DNA of 64,000 nt. Origin: Herminiimonas arsenitoxidans (GTDB lineage Bacteria > Pseudomonadota > Gammaproteobacteria > Burkholderiales > Burkholderiaceae_D). Each line of letters begins with the position of its first letter. Position 1 is the first letter of the stretch. The stretch is taken from the NCBI RefSeq assembly GCF_900130075.1, contig NZ_LT671418.1:2232001-2296000 (forward strand). Direction: 5' to 3'. The position numbers and the translations under genes are program-made. The notes under the pieces were generated by a model. It was not told the DNA's origin and ran no database searches. It saw only the letters and a program-made list of their open reading frames with translations. Below, piece after piece: positions 1 through 8,388 of the stretch.

Positions 1-1164
1 GATACCGCCAACACCGTGAACACCGAACACGTCAAATGCATCATCTGCACCCAACAAGCGTTTCAGACCAGTTACACCCCACAGGCAGATTACACCGACG
101 AGCAAGCCAAGGATGATGGAGCCCATAGGACCGACGAAGCCGGCAGCTGGCGTGATGCCAACCAGACCAGCAACCGCACCCGAAGCAGCGCCCAACATTG
201 AAGCTTTACCTTTGAGCATGGATTCAGCAGTGATCCATGACAGAGTCGCAGCGCCAGTTGCCAGAATCGTGTTGATGAATGCCAGACCAGCAATCGGATT
301 TGCACCCAGAGCAGAACCAGCATTGAAACCAAACCAGCCCACCCACAGCAACGATGCACCAACCATCGTCAATGTCAGCGAATGCGGAGGCATTGCTTCT
401 TTACCGAAACCGATACGCTTGCCAACCATGTAAGCGCCAACCAAACCAGCAACACCTGCATTGATGTGAACAACAGTACCGCCAGCGAAGTCGAGTGCAC
501 CGTCAGCAAACAACAGACCGGTAGGAGCCCACACCATGTGTGCAACCGGGATGTAGCTGAATGTGAACCACAGTACGCTGAACGCCAGCACTGCGGCAAA
601 CTTCATACGCTCGGCGAAAGCACCAACGATCAGTGCGCAAGTAATCGCAGCAAAGGTCGATTGGAACGCAACGAACACATACTCAGGAATGGTTCCCGAC
701 AGTGTGTCCGGCTTGATGCCATTCAAGAAGAGCTTGCCGAAGGTACCAACGAAGGAACCACCGTCAGCGAACACCAGGCTGTAGCCATACAGGCACCAGA
801 GAATAGTGATCGTCGAGAAAATCACGAAGACCTGCATCAGCACGGACAACATGTTTTTCGAGCGACCCAAGCCGCCGTAGAACAAGGCGAGGCCAGGAAT
901 CGTCATCAAGATGACCAGCATCGTTGATGTCAACATCCAGGAAGTATCACCGGTGTTCAATACTGCTTCCGGCGCGGCCGGTGCAGCAGGTGCAGCTGGC
1001 GCTGCAGCAGGTGCCTCTACGACTGCTTTTTCCGTAACAACGACCACCGCTTCAGCAGCAGGCGCTGCTGCAGGTGCAGCATCTTCAGCAATCGCTGGTG
1101 CGGCAAACCCAACCGCCAGTAACAAAGCACCAGTTGCAAGGGCACTTGTGAACATTTTCTTCAT
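1..1164 (-). CDS. amtB: Ammonium transporter AmtB (3' end beyond window)
   Basis: Inner-membrane ammonium channel of the Amt/Rh family. The frame is open from ATG at 1164 to the window edge (388 codons), so the C-terminus is missing. Residues 1-26 look like a signal peptide ending AIA. An Ala/Pro-rich linker of about 40 residues follows, then the transporter fold with GLALFYGGL. The two pore histidines of the family appear in PVAHMVW and DVFGVHGVGG. It lies 16 nt after glnK on the same strand, the usual glnK-amtB pair in which GlnK plugs the channel under nitrogen excess. Expression is probably driven by the sigma-54 type promoter near 2350. The long Ala/Pro linker is unusual compared with E. 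coli AmtB. Confidence 0.96.
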   Translation of the reverse strand, partial: MKKMFTSALATGALLLAVGFAAPAIAEDAAPAAAPAAEAVVVVTEKAVVEAPAAAPAAPAAPAAPEAVLNTGDTSWMLTSTMLVILMTIPGLALFYGGLGRSKNMLSVLMQVFVIFSTITILWCLYGYSLVFADGGSFVGTFGKLFLNGIKPDTLSGTIPEYVFVAFQSTFAAITCALIVGAFAERMKFAAVLAFSVLWFTFSYIPVAHMVWAPTGLLFADGALDFAGGTVVHINAGVAGLVGAYMVGKRIGFGKEAMPPHSLTLTMVGASLLWVGWFGFNAGSALGANPIAGLAFINTILATGAATLSWITAESMLKGKASMLGAASGAVAGLVGITPAAGFVGPMGSIILGLLVGVICLWGVTGLKRLLGADDAFDVFGVHGVGGI

Positions 1165-1180
1165 ACTCATCTCATTCCCC

Positions 1181-1528
<348 letters not shown>

Positions 1529-1544
1529 TTACGTTATTTTTAAA

Positions 1545-2285
1545 TTAGAAAGCTTTGGAGATCGACAATACACCGGTTGTACCAGCTGTCTTTTTCACTT
1601 TGCCACTTCCGCTAGTAACAGGACCATCGCCATCAACATCTGTACCAATGATAGCTAAGCCAATGGTCGCAAATCCGAAGTCACGCGCGAGGGAAACTTT
1701 GTAGTCTGTATAGTCCAAGGAGCCGTTGTGACGCACTTTTTGTTGGCCAACATGGAAGCCCAGAGTGGTTTTGTCTGCGACTTCAAATGCAGCGTTCAAC
1801 TCAAGGTAACCAGAACCTTTGGAATCAGGCGTAGCGAAGAAATCGGAAACAGTGCTGCTGTACTTCAGAGTGAACCATTTGTACGTACCGGCAGCATACA
1901 GCTCTGTCGTATTGTATTTTTTGTTGGTACCAGTGTTGAATGCGCCTGGATAGTAGTAGTACAGAACGCCAACATCACCAGTCAAGTCAGGAGCGATGGT
2001 AAATTTGTAACCACCGTACAGATCCATTTCAATGGAGCCATCTGTAAACGAATTACCGCTTACATTCGAGTTCCAGTTGCCGACATAGAAACCGCTAGAA
2101 TGAGCGTAGTCGAAACCGCCTTGTACGGCTGGTTGTTTAAAGGTTTGCGAAACACCACGGAAGCGATAGTCGCTGACTACAGAAAGATTGCCTGTGAACG
2201 AATGTTCTGGCACTGCATCCTCAGCATGTGCCATGCTACCGGCGAACGCACCCATTACAGCAACCGCAATAATCAGTTTTTTCAT
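1545..2285 (-). CDS. TorF-family putative outer-membrane porin (Gcw_chp type)
   Basis: A 246-residue secreted protein. The start is placed at ATG 2285, where AAGGGAAG is well spaced and a clear signal peptide follows (MKKLIIAVAVMG..., cleaved after AHA). The mature part has many aromatic, Gly and Asn alternations typical of outer-membrane beta strands, and the pattern SVVSDYRFRGVSQ near its start, which I recognise from the TIGR02001/Gcw_chp family of proteobacterial putative porins. It ends in Phe (SKAF), like many outer-membrane proteins. As first gene of the glnK-amtB operon it may help ammonium or small nitrogen compounds cross the outer membrane; that role is inference from context. Confidence 0.85.
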   Translation of the reverse strand: MKKLIIAVAVMGAFAGSMAHAEDAVPEHSFTGNLSVVSDYRFRGVSQTFKQPAVQGGFDYAHSSGFYVGNWNSNVSGNSFTDGSIEMDLYGGYKFTIAPDLTGDVGVLYYYYPGAFNTGTNKKYNTTELYAAGTYKWFTLKYSSTVSDFFATPDSKGSGYLELNAAFEVADKTTLGFHVGQQKVRHNGSLDYTDYKVSLARDFGFATIGLAIIGTDVDGDGPVTSGSGKVKKTAGTTGVLSISKAF

Positions 2286-2343
2286 GATCTTCCCTTTAAA
2301 GTTGAATGTAGAAACCAAACGTTGGTTATCTTCGATTCCTATT

Positions 2344-2360
2344 TAGCAGGACTCATGCCA
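2344..2360 (-). promoter_or_regulatory. Sigma-54 type promoter for the porin-glnK-amtB operon
   Basis: Read on the minus strand the sequence is TGGCATGAGTCCTGCTA. It has the invariant GG and GC of a -24/-12 promoter separated by exactly 10 nt and matches TGGCAC-N5-TTGC at most positions. It lies about 60 nt upstream of the porin start codon. Together with the NtrC-like palindrome further upstream it suggests nitrogen-limitation control. Confidence 0.72.
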
Positions 2361-2473
2361 GCCTTTTTTAGACTAGATGTATTATCATTTTTATCATTTA
2401 CAGTTGTCGGATCGTATATTTCTTGTTTGCCTACGCCCCGATACGCACTTTTATAGCACGCACAAATCAGAAT

Positions 2474-2490
2474 TGCACCTTTATGGTGCC
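2474..2490. promoter_or_regulatory. NtrC-like enhancer site
   Basis: TGCACC-TTTAT-GGTGCC matches the NtrC consensus TGCACC-N5-GGTGCA at all but the last base. Its centre is about 130 nt upstream of the sigma-54 type promoter, a normal enhancer distance. It also sits just before ubiK on the other strand. Confidence 0.65.
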
Positions 2491-2517
2491 AAATAACCAC
2501 TTTATTTCGAGGATATG

Positions 2518-2757
2518 ATGGAAAAGCCAAATTTCTTTAGCGATATGCAAGACAAAATCAATCAGGCTTTGGAAAACTCACCAGCCAAGGACATTGAAAA
2601 GAATGTAAAGGCGATGATGAGCCAGGGATTTTCCAAGCTGGATCTGGTGACACGAGAAGAATTCGACGTGCAAGCGCAAGTATTAGCCAACACCCGCGCC
2701 AAGCTTGAAACACTGGAAGCACAAGTCGCAGCGCTGGAAGCACAACTGAAAAAATAA
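2518..2757 (+). CDS. ubiK: Ubiquinone biosynthesis accessory factor UbiK (BMFP domain)
   Basis: Small protein of 79 residues, or 80 if the preceding ATG at 2515 is used. The second ATG is preferred because GAGG is then 5 nt upstream. The first half carries the BMFP pattern (DMQDKINQALENSP, then GFSKLDLVTREEFD), and the last 30 residues form a coiled coil rich in LEAQ repeats that trimerises in the family. UbiK is a membrane-associated accessory factor for ubiquinone synthesis with UbiJ in Proteobacteria. It is a single gene, divergent from the porin-glnK-amtB operon. Confidence 0.9.
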   Translation: MEKPNFFSDMQDKINQALENSPAKDIEKNVKAMMSQGFSKLDLVTREEFDVQAQVLANTRAKLETLEAQVAALEAQLKK

Positions 2758-2786
2758 GCGCACGCACTATTTATATAGTTCATATC

Positions 2787-2837
2787 CGATACGACTGGCG
2801 ACACAACCAGTCTTGTCGCATGCGACTAGCCGTATCG
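2787..2837. repeat. Nested inverted repeats (possible three-way junction)
   Basis: An outer 7-bp inverted repeat, CGATACG at 2787-2793 and CGTATCG at 2831-2837, encloses two inner inverted repeats: ACTGG/CCAGT (2794-2798 and 2807-2811) and the 12-bp palindrome GTCGCATGCGAC (2815-2826). It fills most of the gap between ubiK and the next gene and may act as a transcript end or processing structure. There is no long T-run. Confidence 0.5.
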
Positions 2838-2887
2838 TTTCAGCAATAAGCAGCATTGACATCCAATGAGAATAAAAGGGTCAAGCC

Positions 2888-3247
2888 ATGCGTATGAGCG
2901 ACGAAGAGTACTTCCGCAGTTGCGTCGCCAAGGAGCGGCACTTGGCGCAACTGCTGGGTCATCACAATGTAGAAGAGTTTTATGAGAGCGCAGGTTCGCT
3001 CTGGGAAAACACCAAGCTTTTGCCCAAGTGGACCCGCGACTGGCAAGCCTGCGGACCATTGATAGCCGAATATGACTTGGTCATCAGCTACGACCAAGGA
3101 ACAACTGATCCGAACGGTAAAGCGGTCCACATCGGCACAACCGTCGTGCATTTTTCCGATCATCCCAGTAAATGCCAGGCAATCAGATTCGCCATCGTAA
3201 AAGCGGTAATCGCACAGCTGGAACACACCAAGCACTGCAAACACTGA
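2888..3247 (+). CDS. Hypothetical protein, 119 residues
   Basis: Not firmly recognised. The ATG follows AAGGG at about 8 nt. The protein is soluble, with no signal peptide or membrane segment. It begins with a charged helical part (DEEYFRSCVAKERHL) and ends with a more conserved-looking part (PLIAEYDLVISY ... FSDHPSKCQAIRFAIVKAVI) that recalls the DUF2591/NinX-like small phage proteins; I hold that resemblance loosely. Codon use is like the neighbouring core genes. It lies 42 nt upstream of comM on the same strand and may share its transcript. Confidence 0.7.
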   Translation: MRMSDEEYFRSCVAKERHLAQLLGHHNVEEFYESAGSLWENTKLLPKWTRDWQACGPLIAEYDLVISYDQGTTDPNGKAVHIGTTVVHFSDHPSKCQAIRFAIVKAVIAQLEHTKHCKH

Positions 3248-3289
3248 AAGCAACAAGCCCACAACAAAAACAATCCGAAAAGGAAGGTA

Positions 3290-4234
3290 ATGAGCCTAGC
3301 CGTTTTGAGAAGTCGCGCACTAACTGGTATGCAAGCACCGGAAGTCACCGTCGAAGTACATCTGGCCAATGGATTACCCAGCTTTACGATTGTTGGCCTG
3401 CCTGAAACCGAAGTGAAGGAATCCAAAGATCGTGTGCGTGCTGCCTTGCAGAATGCTGGCTTTGAATTCCCTGCACGCCGCATCACCGTCAATCTGGCGC
3501 CAGCCGATCTACCCAAAGAATCGGGACGGTTTGATTTACCGATTGCGCTCGGCATACTCGCCGCCTCCGGCCAAATGCCGGCTGACACCCTGGATAAGTA
3601 CGAATTTGCCGGAGAACTATCCCTGTCCGGCGAGTTACGCCCGATACGCGGGGCGCTTGCGATGACTTTTGCGATGCACCGTTCTGGTGATAAAAGCGGC
3701 CAACAACGTGCATTCATACTCCCGCGCATGAATGCCGATGAAGCTGCCCTGGTCAACGACGTCACGATACTACCGGCCGATTCGCTCTTGCAGGTGTGCG
3801 CACACTTCGCCGCTCTTGACCCAGATGCGCGCCTGACACGCCATATCGCCGCACCCATCAGCATCCGTCCCAACTACCCGGATCTGGCTGAAGTAAAAGG
3901 ACAGATACAGGCCAAACGCGCATTGGAAGTTGCTGCTGCTGGCGGCCACAGCCTACTTATGGTTGGACCTCCAGGTACAGGCAAGTCCATGCTGGCCGCA
4001 CGCTTCGCCGGCATCCTGCCGCCAATGACGGATGATGAAGCACTGGAATCAGCCGCCGTACAATCGCTAACCAGCGGTTTCAACAGTGCGCGCTGGAAAG
4101 TCCGCCCTTATCGTGCACCGCATCACACTGCATCCGGCGTGGCATTGGTTGGTGGTGGCGGTACACCACGTCCGGGAGAAATTTCACTCGCGCACCGCGG
4201 CGTGCTTTTTCTTGATGAGCTGCCCGTTAGGTGA
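3290..4234 (+). pseudogene. comM: comM 5' part, interrupted by the 12 kb element
   Basis: N-terminal part of the ComM/YifB family Mg-chelatase-like AAA+ ATPase, a helicase that promotes branch migration during natural transformation. GGAAGG precedes the ATG. Native residues are 1-312: a Lon-protease-like domain (about 1-170), then the AAA+ domain with Walker A GPPGTGKSMLA and Walker B VLFLDELP. Native coding ends at 4226. Element sequence then adds Val-Arg and a stop (4232-4234), so the fragment lacks the sensor and arginine-finger regions. The rest of the gene is at 16226-16812. Joining 3290-4226 to 16226-16812 gives 1524 nt, an uninterrupted 507-residue protein of the normal family length. 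Confidence 0.95.
4221..4226 (+). repeat. Left junction hexamer TGCCCG
   Basis: TGCCCG is present at the comM-element joint on the left and again at 16220-16225 on the right. It is the likely crossover region or duplicated core of the insertion. Because both copies are identical, the exact breakpoint could lie anywhere within the hexamer. Confidence 0.85.
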
Positions 4235-4841
4235 CAAGAAAGTGATTGTTTAAAAAAATGAAGGTTGGAATGTATTAATTCCAATTTATCGGTGGCAATG
4301 CCTTTTCACTCCAACTCGCCACCAGCGCGAGCACATATCATCGGTATACGTGCTTGCTTTGATCAAATCCAAGTACTTCTGCCGACCAGATAGAGTACTC
4401 GTGGATCACGTTCATATTCCATCAGTTAGTTCATCGCAGCGCTTACATCGGCGCTCATGGCTCCGCCTTTTCTGCGGTCATTCCCACACCAGTTGCTGAA
4501 CGCCTTGCCAACAGCCCATTTTGTAAGCGATTCGATACCTCATCGCATTGTCGCCCGCCATGCGATTTAACAAACAGCGTTCTATCGGCCTGAAACCTTG
4601 TTCGCCTCAAGAGCGGAAAACCGATCTTGGTCATGCGGAACCTGTTCCGCGAAGAATTGAAAAATAACGTGAATATCAACAAACTCAGGCCACCTACGTC
4701 TACTACGTTTGGCAAACAAGTGTTTTACCAACATGCGGTAAACATTCGCGCATTTGAAAGTTGTCGCCTTTTAAAACTTATAAATAGAAGTGGTACGGAT
4801 CAACCGTCACCAAATAACATTAATAATAAAAAGGCAACATT
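4227..4841. other. Left end of the element, no convincing intact gene
   Basis: About 615 bp without a supportable intact gene. A short inverted repeat (TTGGAAT at 4265-4271, ATTCCAA at 4278-4284) lies 40 nt from the end and could be a recombinase arm site. On the minus strand around 4290-4450 the three frames together give protein-like fragments, such as EYERDPRVLYLVGR in one frame and KYLDLIKASTYTDDMCSRWW in another, separated by a frame change and stops. This may be a decayed gene. An open minus frame at 4455-4715 has no recognisable content. Confidence 0.45.
4754..4784 (+). promoter_or_regulatory. Possible sigma-70 promoter for the left-end small genes
   Basis: TTGAAA (4754-4759) and TATAAA (4779-4784) are separated by 19 nt, slightly longer than ideal. 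They lie 57 nt upstream of the 46-residue membrane protein start at 4842. Confidence 0.35.
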
Positions 4842-4982
4842 ATGATTTTCAACCTTGAATTTAGCCAAGTCGGCGATTTTATCGAATCCGTTGTAAAAAC
4901 CTTGGACACATACCCGGTCGGAGCAACTTTCCTCCTAGTAGCAATCGCCATGGCAATCTATTGGCACCGCAAAAAACCGTAA
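4842..4982 (+). CDS. Small single-pass membrane protein, 46 residues
   Basis: Short open frame ATG 4842 to TAA 4980-4982, preceded by AAGG about 7 nt upstream. The first half is mildly amphipathic and acidic (MIFNLEFSQVGDFIESVV). One hydrophobic segment (about residues 27-40, ATFLLVAIAMAIYW) follows, then a basic tail HRKKP. It is followed by a strong hairpin at 4989-5016. Its layout is like the second small gene at 5284-5430: N-terminal helix, single membrane span, Trp, then a short basic tail ending in Pro. The function is unknown. Small membrane toxins, holin-like proteins and small phage membrane proteins have this shape, but nothing identifies it as one of them. Confidence 0.6.
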   Translation: MIFNLEFSQVGDFIESVVKTLDTYPVGATFLLVAIAMAIYWHRKKP

Positions 4983-4988
4983 TAATGG

Positions 4989-5016
4989 CGGCTCGTCGCA
5001 ATAAAACGACGAGCCG
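4989..5016 (+). terminator. Hairpin after the 46-residue membrane protein gene
   Basis: CGGCTCGTCG (4989-4998) pairs with CGACGAGCCG (5007-5016) around an 8-nt loop, 6 nt after the stop codon. No strong T-run follows, so termination may be incomplete. Confidence 0.5.
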
Positions 5017-5283
5017 TTGTCAGCGACAAATTACTTTATGGCAACATTGAATTTAAGAAAAACTATTTTTACTTACTTCCATTTTGAAACAAATATTATT
5101 ATATTTGCAATATTTATTCTCACTCGTGAACTATTTCAATAATTAAATAGACTATTTTTAAATATTTATTACCTTTAAATTCAATTGGTTATGAACTTTA
5201 TTTAATAATTTCAACGTTCCTCTATCTAGATAGAGGATTGAAGATAGTAAAAAATGAGATCGTCAATACTCATAGGACGAATC
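5017..5283 (+). promoter_or_regulatory. AT-rich control region with a perfect 20-bp palindrome
   Basis: This gap is very AT-rich and has no gene. It contains TCCTCTATCTAGATAGAGGA at 5218-5237, a perfect 20-bp palindrome 46 nt upstream of the second small membrane gene. It is a good candidate for an operator bound by a dimeric regulator, possibly the winged-helix protein encoded just downstream; that link is inference. Several A/T hexamers upstream could serve as -10 boxes, but I cannot pick one. Confidence 0.55.
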
Positions 5284-5430
5284 ATGATTTCTTCTTTGCT
5301 TACGTTACTTACTAAATCTCTTATACAGTTGTCTGAGGTATCTATGCGATTAATGCCATTGTTACTATCAATTGGCGTAATTCTTGGCTTTGTAGTTTTG
5401 CTTGTTTTGGCTTGGAAAGTAAAACCTTAA
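5284..5430 (+). CDS. Small single-pass membrane protein, 48 residues
   Basis: ATG 5284 follows AGGA at 6-7 nt, and the stop is TAA 5428-5430. A helical N-terminal part (MISSLLTLLTKSLIQLSEVS) is followed by a long hydrophobic span (LLLSIGVILGFVVLLVLAW) and the tail KVKP. The stop codon overlaps the ATG of the next gene by one base (TAATG), so translation of the two is probably coupled. Similar in plan, though not clearly in sequence, to the 46-residue protein at 4842-4982. Function unknown. Confidence 0.65.
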   Translation: MISSLLTLLTKSLIQLSEVSMRLMPLLLSIGVILGFVVLLVLAWKVKP

Positions 5431-6284
5431 TGAATATCAAACCTTGGGCAAGAATGCCAAACACTTGGATACGAAACGGCACCATCCTCAAATTCAACTG
5501 GGTAGCCGACGGATCCTCCGGTACAGCAGCACTTATATTGTTTTATGCACTTTGCCAATACGCCACTGAGCGGCTAGCGAAACCCATACAAGGAAAACAA
5601 GCCGCAGTATCTACACCACTCGAAAATTTAGCGATAAGCAATAACGACAAGAACAGAATCCTTGATATATCAACGTCAGCTACAGTAACCCCTGACATGA
5701 CATCTCACGCGGCACCACCCTGGACGCTAGGGAAAAGCACTGAAAATTATCTGAGGTCTAGTAGCGAAGAAACAGTCGTGGGAGCGATGGTGGCCAGATT
5801 GACTTACGAAGACTTCATACAAATCACTGGGCTATCGAAGAAACTAATTTCCCTAGGCTTGCAAAAGCTTTTAGAGAGGAAGTTGATTCGCCGAATTGAT
5901 GGCGCAGGATCATATGAGATTTATGGCTTAGGAAGTGGTGAGCAATGGTCAAAATTACCAGGCTTGGAATTGTTGACACCAGCAAAAACAAGTTTTGCTC
6001 CCTTTTCGAATTTTTTTATGCGTGGGAGACATGAGTTAAATGCGATGAAACTTTATTTTTACTATGCATCAACTCGTGATCGAGACAACGCATTCAGTAC
6101 ACCCGCATTCCCTACGATACTTTCAAAAACCGGCGTCCCGGAACGAGAAATACCAAAAGCGAATTCATTTCTTTTAACCTCTGGGTTGTTATACCGCACG
6201 AGGTCTATGGAAAAAGATGATACAAAACCGCATGAAGCAAATCACTACTATTTGACCGGGTATAAATCTTTTTTTAAAAAATAG
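5430..6284 (+). CDS. Tandem winged-helix-like protein, 284 residues, unknown role
   Basis: The start is placed at ATG 5430, coupled to the stop of the small membrane gene; a TTG 18 nt upstream is also in frame. Not recognised by family. About residues 130-170 look like a winged helix (LTYEDFIQITGLSKKLISLG, then LLERKLIRRIDG). A second, similar region begins near residue 200 (HELNAMKLYFYYASTRDRDN) and ends in a beta-rich basic tail. Between residues 55 and 120 the protein is polar and probably disordered. Two such domains occur in plasmid and phage replication initiators and in regulators. AT-rich codon use matches the element. It could bind the palindrome at 5218-5237. Confidence 0.7.
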   Translation: MNIKPWARMPNTWIRNGTILKFNWVADGSSGTAALILFYALCQYATERLAKPIQGKQAAVSTPLENLAISNNDKNRILDISTSATVTPDMTSHAAPPWTLGKSTENYLRSSSEETVVGAMVARLTYEDFIQITGLSKKLISLGLQKLLERKLIRRIDGAGSYEIYGLGSGEQWSKLPGLELLTPAKTSFAPFSNFFMRGRHELNAMKLYFYYASTRDRDNAFSTPAFPTILSKTGVPEREIPKANSFLLTSGLLYRTRSMEKDDTKPHEANHYYLTGYKSFFKK

Positions 6285-6398
6285 AAAAAATACTAACGTA
6301 TGGCGATAGTGCATGGTACCAGTGCACTAAAGGCATAAAATCCAATTACAAGTTCTACGAAGGGGTAATATAAACAAACGTGTGCCACGGAGAATATT

Positions 6399-6599
6399 AT
6401 GTCCTATAGCCCTAGCAAAAAATTCACGATTAGCGGCATTATTAATGACGACACACTTGTGCTTGGAATACCTCATCATCGATTTAAACAAATCCTAGAA
6501 GAATCATTCTCCAAACAATTTGAATTTCAAGCTCGTGCTTTGAGCGAAAAAGTAAAGGGCGTACATGGCATGGACAGCGCCCCCGAAGAAAAGCCCTGA
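6399..6599 (+). CDS. Small hypothetical protein, 66 residues
   Basis: ATG 6399 has GGAG 7 nt upstream, which supports translation. The protein starts with a short beta-like part (KKFTISGIINDDTLVLGIP) and continues as a charged helix (FKQILEESFSKQFEFQARAL), with a polar tail. No family recognised. The helix could be an oligomerisation or protein-binding segment. It lies 114 nt after the winged-helix gene on the same strand and runs convergently into herA, with 25 nt between the stop codons. Confidence 0.6.
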   Translation: MSYSPSKKFTISGIINDDTLVLGIPHHRFKQILEESFSKQFEFQARALSEKVKGVHGMDSAPEEKP

Positions 6600-6624
6600 T
6601 CTGAAAAACAAATGAGCATTGATT

Positions 6625-8388
6625 TTATGCCCAGAGGGCGACCAGATCGACATCATCACTATCAGGCCGTTCTCCTGTTTGTAATGGATCAATTTGAAGC
6701 ACCATTGGTAGGTCAAATGCAGTCCCCGTAACAACACAACACCCCTTAGCTAAGGTTGGTATCAAAGCCTTTGACAGGCCGTCCAAAGTGGTTATCGTGT
6801 TGTCGAGTAAAAATAAATCCCGATCATTGACCAGTCTGTGAATAAAAAAATTGTGCAACTGAGACACGATGGTAGGAGATATATCTGCTGGACGCTGGCT
6901 TGAAATCGTAATAAACATTCCGAATTTTCGCCCTTCTTTTATTATTTCCTCAAATAGCTCCAACCTATGATCCTTCCAACTTTCATGCTCTCGCGATGAT
7001 TGTTGTGAAAGGATGTTGTGCGCCTCATCGATTACCAAATGAATTGTTTTGTTTGGTGGAGTTTGAACAGTCCGCCGATGTTCATGATAATAATTTTTAG
7101 CTATAAGCAACGGAAGAACTTTCTTAACTTCGTTGTTGCAACGTCTTAACGAAATTACAGTCAAAACTCGCTCTGGCACAACGGCAGCACCTATCGTTAC
7201 GACCTTTCTTAGATTGTTTAGTGATGCCTCTATCCTTTTAAGCAGAGGTTGGATGTGTTCAAATTGAACATATCCTTGAACTAAGTCTCTAGATAATTGC
7301 AAATTAGCTCGGATGACCAATTGATCAAATGGGTCTACATTACTAACATCTATAGCATCCACAGTTGCAGCAAGTACCGCAGCATACCCTCTACCATCTG
7401 CATTTAAATAAGTATTGGCTTGCCCTCTATGGACGAACGAATTGTTGTGCCATGCGGTGATATTGAGAATCTCAGATAAAGCCTCGTCATTGATGATGCT
7501 AGCAATTCTTCGAACCAAATCGAGAGTTTCAGACTTTGGCGAAGCTGCGCAAAATGTATGTCTAATTGTCGACTTGATGTAGTTTGAGAAAGCATTGTGA
7601 TTATTCACATTCCTTCTGCGTCCATCGACAATGCGCGTGAGGAAAGGCCTCTGTGTATTTTGGGTCGCCTGAAACAGAATGCTCAACGTTTCAACGTCCC
7701 AAAATTCATTCTCGCTCAAAGTAAATTTATCTCCGCCTACCTCTTGAGTTGAAAGACGGAGCACTTGCTTTGCATCGTCGTTCGTAAGCTGCCCACCAGT
7801 ATATTCGCCATTAAAATCCAAAAAAACAAAAGTACTTTTCCCTGGCAAGACATCAGCCATTTTTTCAAAAAGTACGGTGTAAAGCTTAGCCAGCGTATTT
7901 GATTTTCCACTTCCGGTATTACCGAAAATTCCAATATGGCTATTGAATAATTTTTGCCATGGCATTGAAATAGGAATTTCTTCTTTGAGCATTTTTCCGA
8001 TGAAGAATCCATCAGCATTATCTCGCCCATAAATTGCGGCGATCTTCTCTTCTTTTAGAAGAAAAACCTCATCTTTAATCATAGGCATAAACTTAATGCC
8101 TTCTTTAAACTGCTCATTTTCAAAGTAGCCAATAGGGCGCGCATCTACTTTTCGAACATAGTCCACTTTATGGTCGAAGGTTTCTACTCGACTTTCGTCT
8201 AAATATTCTCCCTCTACCAAGCACACAATTTTTCTGAAACCTCGTTGTACATACAAGTACTCTCTAATCGATACTCCTTTGTATTTTTCACCGTCCAGAA
8301 AAAGTGTTTCTCGACTAGATTTTTCATCTATCTTCAAGGTAATTCGAATGCCGGATACTGCTATCACCTCACCTACTTTGATACTCAT
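6625..8388 (-). CDS. herA: HerA-type ATPase of a SIR2-HerA defence pair
   Basis: FtsK/HerA-family P-loop ATPase of 587 residues. The N-terminal 130 residues resemble the HAS-barrel region (VGEVIAVSGIRITLKI). Walker A is GNTGSGKSNT with Lys162. Walker B is LVIDEAHN with Asp454 and Glu455. SSQRPADI after it fits the sensor segment. HerA ATPases form hexamers. Its ATG overlaps the stop of the SIR2 gene by 4 nt, so the two are co-translated. SIR2-HerA pairs are an established anti-phage system in which the complex depletes NAD or degrades DNA on infection. Assignment to that system rests on gene order and motifs here. Confidence 0.9.
   Translation of the reverse strand: MSIKVGEVIAVSGIRITLKIDEKSSRETLFLDGEKYKGVSIREYLYVQRGFRKIVCLVEGEYLDESRVETFDHKVDYVRKVDARPIGYFENEQFKEGIKFMPMIKDEVFLLKEEKIAAIYGRDNADGFFIGKMLKEEIPISMPWQKLFNSHIGIFGNTGSGKSNTLAKLYTVLFEKMADVLPGKSTFVFLDFNGEYTGGQLTNDDAKQVLRLSTQEVGGDKFTLSENEFWDVETLSILFQATQNTQRPFLTRIVDGRRRNVNNHNAFSNYIKSTIRHTFCAASPKSETLDLVRRIASIINDEALSEILNITAWHNNSFVHRGQANTYLNADGRGYAAVLAATVDAIDVSNVDPFDQLVIRANLQLSRDLVQGYVQFEHIQPLLKRIEASLNNLRKVVTIGAAVVPERVLTVISLRRCNNEVKKVLPLLIAKNYYHEHRRTVQTPPNKTIHLVIDEAHNILSQQSSREHESWKDHRLELFEEIIKEGRKFGMFITISSQRPADISPTIVSQLHNFFIHRLVNDRDLFLLDNTITTLDGLSKALIPTLAKGCCVVTGTAFDLPMVLQIDPLQTGERPDSDDVDLVALWA

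Noticed and set aside
4455..4715. 86-codon minus-strand frame in the element's left end
   Set aside because: No domain and no ribosome site; Arg- and Phe-rich composition suggests chance.
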